Source: Sphaerotilus hippei (GTDB taxonomy: Bacteria > Pseudomonadota > Gammaproteobacteria > Burkholderiales > Burkholderiaceae_C). Taken from it: 64,000 bases of DNA. Within the stretch, counting starts at the first letter, position 1; every line of letters starts with the position of its first letter. The notes beneath the pieces were generated by a model that did no database searches, had not been told where the DNA came from, and saw nothing but the letters and a program-made list of their open reading frames with translations. The stretch lies in contig NZ_QJJS01000002.1 of assembly GCF_003201595.1 (NCBI RefSeq), forward strand, positions 306,030 through 370,029. Reading direction: 5' to 3'. The position numbers and the translations under genes are program-made. Shown here one piece after another: positions 34,382-42,624 of this stretch.

Positions 34382-35206
34382 TCAATCGATGCGGCTGTCG
34401 ATGCGGTTGCCGTTGTTGTCGATCCCGGTCAGCCGCAGCGGCCCGACCGGACGCCGGGTGAAATCGAAGGAGAACACCGGGTTCTCGCTGACCGGCTCGT
34501 AGGGCTGGAGCTGCATCAGCTCGTGGTCGTCGCCGTCACGCAGCACGAGGCGGCTGACGTAGAACGCGGGGATGCCGTTGACCAGCCCGGTGTCCATCGG
34601 GTGCATCACCCGCACGCGCACCCGTGCCTGACCGCCGGTGGTGTCGAACGCGCCGGTGCCCGAGGGGTCGGGGCTGGCCTCGAACACGCGGGCGCTGACC
34701 AGGCCCAGCGTCTGTGACCAGCTGCCGTCCTTGCGGGTGGCGCCGCTGACGGTGCAGCCGCCGCCGGCCGAGTCGACCCAGGTGCCGCCGACGTGCCAGA
34801 CGCCATCGGCGGTGCGCACCGCGGCCCGCACCGGGCTGGCCTGTTCCAGCTTGAATCGGAAGGACACCGCCGGCAGCGCCTGCCGCGGCCGGTATTCCAG
34901 CACCCGGCGGATCGGGTTGCGGTCGACCAGCACGAGGATGCGGTCGACCGCGTCGAGCGCCCGCACCGACACCGTGATCGGCACGTTCATCGGGTCCTCG
35001 GCGAAGGCGGGGCCGCGCACCTGCACCCGTTCGTCGAACACCACCGTGCCGGTGCCGAGGAACTCGCGGCGCATGCCGGGCCAGGGCAGCGACTGGAAGG
35101 GGTCACCCTCGAAGTCGTCGCCCGCGTGCAGCGGCGTGCCCAGGGCCGAGCCCAGCAGCGCCAGGCCGCCGCCCAGCAGCCGCCGGCGGGAAGGGGAATC
35201 AGGCAT
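34382..35206 (-). CDS. Quinoprotein-associated SoxYZ-like carrier protein
   Basis: A 274-aa secreted fusion of SoxY-like and SoxZ-like domains. Tat-like signal: SRRRLLGGGLALLGSALG. The SoxY-like half runs from about 40 to 155 and ends AGGGCTVSG, where the single Cys matches the swinging-arm Cys of SoxY. The SoxZ-like half (about 165-274) has VRVRVMHPMDTG and FSFDFTRRPVGPLRLTGIDNNG. ATG 35206 has a GGAG ribosome site. The family is known as carriers beside SoxH-like hydrolases in alcohol-oxidation operons. It lies 23 bp downstream of the pqqU-like gene. Confidence 0.9.
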   Translation of the reverse strand: MPDSPSRRRLLGGGLALLGSALGTPLHAGDDFEGDPFQSLPWPGMRREFLGTGTVVFDERVQVRGPAFAEDPMNVPITVSVRALDAVDRILVLVDRNPIRRVLEYRPRQALPAVSFRFKLEQASPVRAAVRTADGVWHVGGTWVDSAGGGCTVSGATRKDGSWSQTLGLVSARVFEASPDPSGTGAFDTTGGQARVRVRVMHPMDTGLVNGIPAFYVSRLVLRDGDDHELMQLQPYEPVSENPVFSFDFTRRPVGPLRLTGIDNNGNRIDSRID

Positions 35207-35229
35207 GGGCAGGCTCCTGCGCCAGGGGG

Positions 35230-37398
35230 TCAGAGGCGGCGCAGGTAACGCAGCGACAGCAGCGCGCTGCGGCCGGTGGCCGGTTCGAAATAACGCCCGT
35301 TGGCGTCGTTGACGATGACGCTGCCGACGACCCGACGATCGGCCAGGTTGTCGATGCGGGCCAGCACCTCGATGTCCCCGTCGCGGTCGAGCGCGAAGCG
35401 CTGGCGGTAGCGCAGGTTGACCAGTCCGTAGCCGTCCGCGAAGTCGCTGTTGGTGTCGTTGACCGCCGTGCGGCCCTGGCCGCGCCATTCGATGGCGGCC
35501 TGGGCGCGTGCGCTCCAGGCCGGGGTCCACGCCAGCTCGGCGTAGGCGCTGCGGTCCTGGGTGCCGGCGATCTGGTTGCCTGCGGCCACCGGCACGGTCG
35601 GCGCGCTGCAGGGGATGCCGGCGCAGACCAGGAAATCGTCGGCATAACGGGCGCGCAGCCAGGTCAGCGCCACCTGCGCCTTCAGGCCGGGCAGGGCCTG
35701 CCAGGTCGCACCGAGCTCGGCGCCGTCGCGGCGGGTGCGCCCGACGTTGCGGTAGCTGGCCCGGCCGCCGGAATTGGTCGCCACGCCGATCTCGTCGTCG
35801 GTGCGGATGCGGAACACCGTCGCGTCCAGCGCCCAGTCGGCCTGGCGCCACTTGGCGCCCAGCTCGATCTGGCGACTGGTCTGGGCCTGCAGCTCGGTGT
35901 TGAGACCGCCGGTGCCATCGGACCGGTAGGCCAGCTCGCCCAGCGTGGGCGTCTCATGGCCGCGGGAGAAGGCGCCGTGCAGCGTCACCTCCCGCGCCGG
36001 CTGCCAGCTCAGGCCCAGCACCGGGCTGGTGTAGCGGAAGTCGCGGGAGCCGGAGTCGTTGCCGTTGGCCAGGTAGCGGTCCTCGACCTCCATGCCGACC
36101 ACCCCGGTGCGCACGCCTGCGCTGGCCCGCCAGGCCGGGGCCAGGCGCCACTCCGCCTGGGCGTAGGCCTCCTGGGTGAGGGCGGTGTTGAGCTCGTCAC
36201 GGCGCAGCCGGCCCTGCACGCCCAGCACCTGGGCCGTGCCGGTGCCGGTGTAGTTCTCGTAGCCCTGGCGGTCGTCCTTCTGGCGCTCGACGTTGAGGCC
36301 GGTCACCAGGTCGACCGCGCTCCAGCGCCACAGCAGCCGGCCGTCGATGCCGTGGTAGCTGCGGTCGAAATCGACCAGCCCGCCGCCGTGCCGTGCATTG
36401 GCCTGCGTGGAGGGTGCGATCGCCTGGGACTGCATCACGCCCCGGGTGCCGGCGTAGGCGGCCACCCGCAGCTCGCTCAGCGCCCCGCCGTCGGCCAGGT
36501 CATGCTCCCAGCTGGCGCCGACCTGGTCCTGGCGGATGAACTTGCGGGTGTCGTAGAGCCGGGCCTGCGACGTGGTCTGCTCCGGATCCTGGTTCAGCTG
36601 GCTGCGGTCCAGCCCCAGCGGGTCGTCGGCGCGCTGCTGCTGGTCGCTGTAGGTCAGCGTCAGCCGGTCCTGCTCGCCCCGCCAGCCCAGGCGCAGGTTG
36701 ACCAGGCTGCGGCGCGCCTCGCTCTGGGCCCGGCTGCCGTCGAGGTGGGTGTCGCCCAGGCTGGCGCTCAGGTCCATGCCCTGGCCCAGCGGCGTGGCCA
36801 CCCGGGCGCGCCACTGCGACAGGCCGTCGCTGCCGCGGTCGAGCGCCAGCTCGGCCTCGGCCTGGCGCACCGGTCGGGAGAACAGCGCGATCACGCCGCC
36901 CGAGCTGTTGCCGTAGAGGGCCGAGAACGGCCCGCGCAGCACCTCGACGCGGTCGGCGCCGGCCAGGTCCATGTGGCCGACCTGACCCTGGCCATCGGGC
37001 ATCGAGGCGGGGATGCCGTCGCTGTAGAGCCTCAGGCCGCGCACGCCGAAGCCGGCCCGCGCCCCGAAGCCGCGGGAGCTGATCTGCAGGTCCTGGGCGT
37101 AGTTGTTGCGGTTGGCGACGTTCAGGCCGGGCACCCGTGCCAACGACTCGGACAGGTTGAGCATCGGGCCGCTGTCGCGCAGCTCGGTGCTGCCGACCTG
37201 GCTGATGGCGTAGGGCGCCTCGGCCTGGCGCCGGGCCCGGGCGCTGCCCGAGACGATCACGCCATCGAGCGCCGGTGCCTCGGCGGCCGGGGGCGCGCCG
37301 GACTGGGCCACGGCGGGCAGGGTGAGACCGCACAGCGTGAGGCTGCAGGCCAGCGCGATGGCGCGGCGCACCGGAAGGCGGGAGGAGGAGTCGGTCAT
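35230..37398 (-). CDS. pqqU: TonB-dependent receptor, PqqU/YncD family (PQQ uptake)
   Basis: A 722-aa outer-membrane receptor. The signal peptide ends near LPAVAQ. The plug domain (about 50-165) has LNLSESLARVPGLNVANRNN, a YAQDLQISSRGFG segment, DGIPASMPDGQGQ and VEVLRGPFSALYGNSSGGV. The 22-strand barrel ends with VGSVIVNDANGRYFEP and a terminal aromatic-poor LSLRYLRRL. These segments match E. coli YncD, since renamed PqqU, the receptor for pyrroloquinoline quinone, very closely. Context supports it: the next genes on the same strand serve a PQQ enzyme. ATG 37398 is chosen for its clear signal peptide. A siderophore or lanthanophore receptor is the alternative. Confidence 0.88.
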   Translation of the reverse strand: MTDSSSRLPVRRAIALACSLTLCGLTLPAVAQSGAPPAAEAPALDGVIVSGSARARRQAEAPYAISQVGSTELRDSGPMLNLSESLARVPGLNVANRNNYAQDLQISSRGFGARAGFGVRGLRLYSDGIPASMPDGQGQVGHMDLAGADRVEVLRGPFSALYGNSSGGVIALFSRPVRQAEAELALDRGSDGLSQWRARVATPLGQGMDLSASLGDTHLDGSRAQSEARRSLVNLRLGWRGEQDRLTLTYSDQQQRADDPLGLDRSQLNQDPEQTTSQARLYDTRKFIRQDQVGASWEHDLADGGALSELRVAAYAGTRGVMQSQAIAPSTQANARHGGGLVDFDRSYHGIDGRLLWRWSAVDLVTGLNVERQKDDRQGYENYTGTGTAQVLGVQGRLRRDELNTALTQEAYAQAEWRLAPAWRASAGVRTGVVGMEVEDRYLANGNDSGSRDFRYTSPVLGLSWQPAREVTLHGAFSRGHETPTLGELAYRSDGTGGLNTELQAQTSRQIELGAKWRQADWALDATVFRIRTDDEIGVATNSGGRASYRNVGRTRRDGAELGATWQALPGLKAQVALTWLRARYADDFLVCAGIPCSAPTVPVAAGNQIAGTQDRSAYAELAWTPAWSARAQAAIEWRGQGRTAVNDTNSDFADGYGLVNLRYRQRFALDRDGDIEVLARIDNLADRRVVGSVIVNDANGRYFEPATGRSALLSLRYLRRL

Positions 37399-37509
37399 CT
37401 GCTTGGGCGGTGTCGCTGGGAGCTCCGGCGGCGAAGGCGCACCGGACGGCATGTCTCGAGGTGTACCGCGCCGCAGGCACCCCGGGCCAGTCGGCACAAA
37501 CCCGCTGGA

Positions 37510-37522
37510 GCACCGCCGGTGC
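37510..37522. promoter_or_regulatory. 13-bp palindrome upstream of pqqU
   Basis: GCACCGCCGGTGC, a perfect odd palindrome 112 bp before the pqqU start and 40 bp after the upstream gene's stop. It may be an operator or a small RNA hairpin; no T-run follows. Confidence 0.3.
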
Positions 37523-37561
37523 GTCAAAACGCGACACCTGTGCCGCCGCCCGCCCTGGTGC

Positions 37562-38806
37562 TCAGAGCGAGCAGGTGCGAAAGCCGCAGAAGGCCTGGTC
37601 GTCGTCCGGGTCGAGGTGGCGGCGGCGGTGCAGTCCGCCCAGCCGCTCCCGGGTGGCCCGCGAGCCCCCCCGCACGACCTGATGGCGGCCGCAGGCCGGG
37701 CGGAACGGGCCGCTGTCGCTGACCGAGCCGGGCCAGCCGCAGGGCTGGGTCGGGTCCAGCGGGGCCAGCACGTCGGCGGTCCATTCCCACACCATGCCGT
37801 GGCGCAGGCCGCGGCGGCCGAAGCGGCTGACCGCACGCTCCCATTCGGCCTCACCGGGCAGGCGGCGCCCCGCCCAGCGGCACCAGGCCAGCGCCTCGTG
37901 CAGGCTGATCTGCTGCACCGCCTCGAGCGGGCGGACCCGCACCAGGCGGCCGAAGCGGTTCATCGCCGCCGGCGGCTCGGTGCGCTCGATCGCCCGCGGC
38001 GCCTTGCGCTGCCGCTGGCTGAGCCACTGCCAGCCTTCGGGGGTCCACCAGCGCCGCTGCCGATAACCGCCGTCGGCGATGAACTCGAGGAACCGCTGCC
38101 AGTTCACCGGCTGGGCGTCGATCTCGCCCGGCGGCAGCAGCTCGGTGCGCTGGCCCAGCTCGGCCTCGAAGCGGTAGCCGTCGCCGGGCGGCTCGCCCAG
38201 CGTCCAGCGGCCCTGCTCGAGGCTGAAGGTGGTGCCGGCGTGCGGCAGCGGCACGTCCGGGCGCAGCAGGCCGTCGGGCAGCGCGACACCGGCGTTCTGG
38301 GCCGCCTCGATCAGCGTCTCGTGGCGCAGGTCCTCGTGGAACAGCGCCGCGCGGAAGAAGTGCAGCGCATCGTCATCGGCCGGGCTGCCGTGCAGCAGGT
38401 CGAGCGTCACCTCGAGGGTGTCGACCAGGTACTGGCGGATGAAGCCGTTGTCGGGCAGCGGGCCGGGGTCCAGGCGCCGGGCGGGGGCCTCGCGTGGATC
38501 CCACCAGCGATCGGCCTGCGGCTCGATCGACGACAGCCTGGCCACCCGTGGATCGCAGCCCCGGCCCCGGCGGCGCTGCACGTTGCGCGCGATCCAGGCC
38601 TCCTGGAACCAGGCCAGCTCGCCGACCAGCCAGGCCGGCGAGGCTTGCTCCTCGTCATGGCCGCAGTGGTCCCGCCCGGCCTCCTCGAACGCGGCCAGCA
38701 GCGCGAGCGAGCGGTTGCGTGCATCCATCAGGGCCAGGGACAGCAGCTCCGGCCCGGCCGTGCGCATGGCTGCGGGATCGTTGAGCTCGGCAGCGGTGGC
38801 GATCAT
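37562..38806 (-). CDS. SenA/EgtB-like SUMF1-family protein with altered iron-site residues
   Basis: A 414-aa protein. The N-terminal DinB-like helical part (about 15-210) and the C-terminal SUMF1/FGE-type domain (about 225-414: EALAWCRWAGRRLPGEAEWERAV, VWEWTADVL, VVRGGSRATRERLGGLHRRRHLDPDDDQAFCGFR) match the sulfoxide/selenoxide synthases EgtB and SenA. Phrases such as LLSLALMDARN and WIARNVQRRRG point to the SenA (selenoneine) branch. Expected iron histidines are altered: GH of the first helix reads GE (residues 62-63), and HEDMHGE reads HEDLRHE (157-163). No senB or senC nearby. ATG 38806 is preferred over 38851. Confidence 0.75.
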   Translation of the reverse strand: MIATAAELNDPAAMRTAGPELLSLALMDARNRSLALLAAFEEAGRDHCGHDEEQASPAWLVGELAWFQEAWIARNVQRRRGRGCDPRVARLSSIEPQADRWWDPREAPARRLDPGPLPDNGFIRQYLVDTLEVTLDLLHGSPADDDALHFFRAALFHEDLRHETLIEAAQNAGVALPDGLLRPDVPLPHAGTTFSLEQGRWTLGEPPGDGYRFEAELGQRTELLPPGEIDAQPVNWQRFLEFIADGGYRQRRWWTPEGWQWLSQRQRKAPRAIERTEPPAAMNRFGRLVRVRPLEAVQQISLHEALAWCRWAGRRLPGEAEWERAVSRFGRRGLRHGMVWEWTADVLAPLDPTQPCGWPGSVSDSGPFRPACGRHQVVRGGSRATRERLGGLHRRRHLDPDDDQAFCGFRTCSL

Positions 38807-38944
38807 GCGGACTTCCCGGTGGCGAAGCGTCGATTGTGGCAGGCGTGGCACGCATCAGCCGGATCCGGCTTTTCGTCAATAAGAATGATTGCTGTTAACA
38901 TCTCCTCATCAGGCCATGTGGCCGCTTCTTCCCTGGAGTCCCTG
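38807..38944. promoter_or_regulatory. Divergent promoter, SenA-like gene / fbpA
   Basis: A 138-bp gap. It includes AATAAGAATGATTGCTG (about 38878-38894), a partial match to a Fur box, about 50 bp before the FbpA start. The match is much weaker than the one at 42578. Confidence 0.35.
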
Positions 38945-39973
38945 ATGAATCGCCGTTCTTCCCTGCCGTCGCTGCTGGCCCTGAGCGCTGCCCTGGTGGT
39001 CGCCTGGCCCGCACAGGCCCAGGAACAGGTCCTGAACATCTACTCGGCCCGTCACTACCAGACGGACGAGTCGCTCTACGCCAACTTCACCAAGGCCACC
39101 GGCATCAAGATCAACCGGCTGGACGGCAAGGAGGACGAGCTGCTCGAGCGCATCCGCAACGAGGGGGCCAACAGCCCGGCCGACATCCTGATCACCGTCG
39201 ACGCGGCCCGCCTGGAGATGGCCGACAGCCGCGGCGTGTTCCAGCCCATCCAGTCGAAGCTGCTGGAGGCGCGCATCCCCGACACGCTGCGCACGCCGAC
39301 CTGGATCGCCTTCTCGACCCGGGCCCGCGCCATCGTCTACAACAAGCTGTCGATGAAGAAGGAATGGGTCCAGACCTACGAGGACCTGGCCAACCCGCGC
39401 CTGAAGGGCCAGATCTGCGTGCGCAGCGGCAACCACCCGTACAACCTGAGCCTGGGCGCGGCCGTGATCCATCACCTCGGCGAGGCCAAGGCGGAAGAAT
39501 GGGCGCGTGGCCTGGTGGCCAACTTCGCCCGCTCGCCCAAGGGCGGTGACGTCGACCAGCTCAAGGCCGTGGCGGCCGGCGAGTGCAGCGTGGCGATCTC
39601 CAACAGCTACTACATCGCCCGCATGATGCGTTCGAGCAACGCCGACGACCAGGCGGTGATGCGCTCGCTGGGCGTGGTGTGGCCCAACCAGCAGACCTGG
39701 GGCACGCACATCAACGTCTCGGGCGCCGGCGTGCTCAAGCACGCGCCGCACAAGGCCGCGGCGGTGAAGTTCATGGAATACCTGGCCGGCGACGAGGCCC
39801 AGACCTACTTCGCCGACGGCAACAACGAATGGCCCGCGGCCAAGGGCGTGAAGCCCAAGAACCCGGCGCTCGACGCCCTGGGTCCGTTCAAGAGCGACAG
39901 CCTGCCGATCGGCGAGCTCTCCAAGGGAGCGGTCACCGCCCAGAAGGTGTTCGACCGCGCCGGCTGGAAGTGA
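38945..39973 (+). CDS. fbpA: Ferric iron ABC transporter, periplasmic binding protein
   Basis: A 342-aa binding protein of the FbpA/FutA family. The signal peptide ends at PAQAQ. Landmarks are LNIYSARHYQTDESLYANFTKATGIKINRL, ANSPADILITVDAARLEMA, WIAFSTRARAIVYNK, NSYYIARMM (the tyrosine pair that binds Fe3+), and FADGNNEWPAAKGV near the end. It delivers ferric iron to the permease/ATPase pair encoded about 800 bp downstream. The transcription unit is single. Confidence 0.93.
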   Translation: MNRRSSLPSLLALSAALVVAWPAQAQEQVLNIYSARHYQTDESLYANFTKATGIKINRLDGKEDELLERIRNEGANSPADILITVDAARLEMADSRGVFQPIQSKLLEARIPDTLRTPTWIAFSTRARAIVYNKLSMKKEWVQTYEDLANPRLKGQICVRSGNHPYNLSLGAAVIHHLGEAKAEEWARGLVANFARSPKGGDVDQLKAVAAGECSVAISNSYYIARMMRSSNADDQAVMRSLGVVWPNQQTWGTHINVSGAGVLKHAPHKAAAVKFMEYLAGDEAQTYFADGNNEWPAAKGVKPKNPALDALGPFKSDSLPIGELSKGAVTAQKVFDRAGWK

Positions 39974-39997
39974 GGTGGCGGCGGACGGGGCCGTCGC

Positions 39998-40459
39998 TCA
40001 GGCGTCGGCCCACGGCGCCGGCAGGTTGAACGGCGTGATCACCTCCGGGCGCGACAGCGCCGGTGGCGGAGCCGTCACGTTCAGGCCGTGAGCCTGCATG
40101 AACTGCAGGCAGGCGCTGTGCAGGTCGTGCCGCAGATCGTGGTGCAGCACGGCGCAGAGCTGGCGCTGTCGCAGCATGCCGATGTTGTCGGCGTCCAGGT
40201 CATGGCCGATGAAGGCCCGGCACGGTCGCCCCGCGTCCGCGAAGGCCCGGGCCACCGCGAGGTTGGCGCCGCCGACCGAGTACACCGCCGTCACGCCCGG
40301 TGAGCGGGCCAGCCGGGCCGACACGACCCGGCCGGTGGATTCCGGCAGGCCCTTGCCGTCGAGTTCGACGTGCACCTGCCAGTCGGGTCGCCACTGCGCC
40401 AGCGCCTGCGTGAACGCCCGGATCGGTCGTGCGATGGAAACGGTGGACCGCGACCGCAT
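39998..40459 (-). pseudogene. LacI-family regulator remnant (C-terminal ligand domain only)
   Basis: A 153-codon open frame that corresponds only to the C-terminal part of a LacI-type sugar-binding domain: GVTAVYSVGGANLAVARAFADAG, AFIGHDLDADNIGMLRQRQLCAVLHHDLRHDLHSAC. The DNA-binding helix-turn-helix and the first lobe are missing. Upstream on its strand lies the relic of an unrelated gene. It is probably a decayed, 5'-truncated gene. It overlaps that relic by 26 bp. Confidence 0.6.
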
Positions 40460-40710
40460 GCTGCGGCGCCTGTATCCGCACCTGCTGGCCCTGCATCAGG
40501 GCGGGCTGCTGAGCCGGCCCGGGATCGAGCGGGTCGTGGCGGCGTCGGCCGAGGGGTATGCCTTCCCGACCAACCTGGACCGCGATCCGCTGGTGGGCGG
40601 CTTGGCCCCGGCCCCAGCCGGCGGTGGTGTTGCAGGCGCTGTAGGCGGGCTGGTCCGCGCAGCGGCTCGAAGGCCTGCTCGACGAGATGGCCCGCAAGCG
40701 GCTGAGCTGA
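40434..40710 (+). pseudogene. Frameshifted gene remnant of unknown family
   Basis: The frame from ATG 40434 reads METVDRDRMLRRLYPHLLALHQGGLLSRPG... to about 40600. The sensible frame then shifts by one, giving PAVVLQAL, a TAG at 40642-40644, then AGWSAQRLEGLLDEMARKRLS and a TGA at 40708-40710. One frameshift and one nonsense codon in otherwise protein-like sequence indicate a dead gene. I do not recognise the family. Confidence 0.5.
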
Positions 40711-40770
40711 GCGCGGCCAGGGCCTCGGCAGGCACGGGCCGGACCGGTCGTGCGCCGGGGAGGCGCCCGG

Positions 40771-42528
40771 TCAGCGCGACCCGTGGCCGATGCGGCTGCC
40801 GGCGATCTGGCGGCTCAGCAGCACGATCGGGATCAGCCCGACGGCCACGATGGCCAGCGCGGCCGTCGAGGCCTCGGCCAGGCGTTCGTCGGAGGCGAGG
40901 GTGTAGACCTGCGTGGCCAGCGTGTCGAAGTTGAAGGGGCGCATCACCAGCGTGGCCGGCAGTTCCTTCATCACGTCGATGAACACCAGCAGCGCGGCGG
41001 TCAGCAGGCTGCCGCGCAGCAGCGGCAGGTGCACCCGGCGCAGCACCTGGGGGGGCGTCAGGCCCATGCTGCGTGCCGCGTCGTCCATGCTCGGCGTGAT
41101 CTTCAGCAGGCCCGAGTCCACCGCCTGGACCGCCGCCGTCAGGAAACGCGCCACGCAGGCGTAGACCAGCGCGGTGATGCTGCCGGTCAGCAGCAGGCCC
41201 GGGTTCCAGCCGAAGCTGGACTGGATCAGCTCGGCCAGCAGGTTGTCGAGCCGGGCCACCGGGATCAGCACCCCCACGGCGATGACCGAGCCCGGCACCG
41301 CATAACCCAGCCCGACGATGCGCTGGGCGATGCGCAGCAGCCAGCCGCGGTGCTGGCGCGCGGCGTAGGCGATCAGCACGGCCAGCGCGACGCAGGCCAG
41401 CGCGGTCAGCCCCGCGACCAGGAAGCTGTTGCGCGCCAGCTCGACGAAGCGCCAGCCCCACTGCGCGTCCCCTTCGGTGAGCGCCATGTGCAGCAGCAGC
41501 CCGCCCGGCAGCAGGAAGCCGCCGGTCAGCGGCACCAGGCAGGCGCCGATCAGCACGGCGGCCCGCCAGCCGCGCAGCGGCCGCGACAGCGGCGTCAGGC
41601 GGCGCAGCGTGGTGTCGTGGAAGCGGGCGCGGCCACGCGAGGCGCGCTCGAGCGTCAGGATCACCGCCACGAAGGCCAGCAGGGCCACCGCCAGCTGGGC
41701 GGCGGCCGGCCGGTCACCCAGCGAGAACCAGGCGCGGTAGATGCCGGTGGTGAAGGTCTGCACCGAGAAGTAGGCCACCGTGCCGTAGTCGGCCAGCGTC
41801 TCCATCAGCACCAGCGCCACGCCCCCGGCGATCGCCGGGCGGGCCATCGGCAGCGACACCCGCCAGAAGCTGGCCCACGGCCCCAGGCCCAGCGAGCGGC
41901 CCACCTCGAGCATGCCCGCGGCACGTTCGAGGAAGGTGGTGCGGGCCATCAGGTAGACGTAGGGGTAGAGCGCCAGCGTGAACATCAGCACCGCGCCGCC
42001 GGTGCTGCGCACCTCGGGAAACCAGTAGTCGGCGCGGGTCCAGCCGAAGGTGTGGCGCAGCGCCGTCTGCACCGGTCCGACGAACTGCAGCAGGTCGGTG
42101 TAGGTGTAGGCCAGCACGTAGGCCGGCATGGCCAGCGGCAGCACCAGCGCCCACTCGAGGTGGCGCCGGCCGGGGAAGTGGTAGCGCGTGACCAGCCAGG
42201 CGGCGCCCACGCCCACGCTGGCCGAGCCGAGCGCCACGCCCAGGCACAGCTGCAGCGTGGTCAGCACGTAGTCGGGCAGCACGGTGTCGAGCAGGTGGCG
42301 CCAGGTCTCGGCGGTGCCCGGGCTCAGCAGGTGGGTGGCCACCGACAGCACCGGGGCGCCCACCATCAGCGCGATCAGCACCGTCACCGCCAGCAGCCAG
42401 CGGCCGTGCTGGCCGGGTCGCCGCTGCGCGCCCGGGGCTGCAGGGCGGCGGGCCGGGGTCACGGTCGCCGGCGGATCCGGTTCCAGGGGAGCCAGGGCGG
42501 GGACCTTCGCGTGGGGGGTGCTGGACAT
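40771..42528 (-). CDS. fbpB: Ferric iron ABC transporter permease (duplicated, FbpB type)
   Basis: A 585-aa inner-membrane protein with about 12 helices in two homologous halves, as in FbpB/FutB. Each half has an EAA-type loop: EVGRSLGLGPWASFWRVSLPMARPAIAGG and DDAARSMGLTPPQVLRRVHLPLLRGSLL. It is divergent from fbpC across the Fur box at 42578-42594. The long Pro-rich N-terminus (residues 1-40) is unusual but has only this start. Confidence 0.93.
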   Translation of the reverse strand: MSSTPHAKVPALAPLEPDPPATVTPARRPAAPGAQRRPGQHGRWLLAVTVLIALMVGAPVLSVATHLLSPGTAETWRHLLDTVLPDYVLTTLQLCLGVALGSASVGVGAAWLVTRYHFPGRRHLEWALVLPLAMPAYVLAYTYTDLLQFVGPVQTALRHTFGWTRADYWFPEVRSTGGAVLMFTLALYPYVYLMARTTFLERAAGMLEVGRSLGLGPWASFWRVSLPMARPAIAGGVALVLMETLADYGTVAYFSVQTFTTGIYRAWFSLGDRPAAAQLAVALLAFVAVILTLERASRGRARFHDTTLRRLTPLSRPLRGWRAAVLIGACLVPLTGGFLLPGGLLLHMALTEGDAQWGWRFVELARNSFLVAGLTALACVALAVLIAYAARQHRGWLLRIAQRIVGLGYAVPGSVIAVGVLIPVARLDNLLAELIQSSFGWNPGLLLTGSITALVYACVARFLTAAVQAVDSGLLKITPSMDDAARSMGLTPPQVLRRVHLPLLRGSLLTAALLVFIDVMKELPATLVMRPFNFDTLATQVYTLASDERLAEASTAALAIVAVGLIPIVLLSRQIAGSRIGHGSR

Positions 42529-42577
42529 GGATGGGCTCGAAACAGTCGGGAATCAGCGCGATGTCGCCGGTGCATGG

Positions 42578-42594
42578 ATGATAATCATTATCAT
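42578..42594. promoter_or_regulatory. Fur box between fbpB and fbpC
   Basis: ATGATAATCATTATCAT, a 17-bp palindrome perfect except for its centre base, matching the core of the E. coli Fur consensus (GATAATGATAATCATTATC). It lies 50 bp from the fbpB start and 31 bp from the fbpC start, so one site can control both divergent genes. Confidence 0.92.
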
Positions 42595-42624
42595 TGAATT
42601 ACCTGAGCCGTCGGACTCTCTCCC

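Noticed and set aside
37399..37561. Cobalamin or other riboswitch upstream of the TonB-dependent receptor
   Set aside because: No cobalamin box or conserved core was seen, only a 13-bp palindrome. The receptor matches PqqU rather than BtuB.
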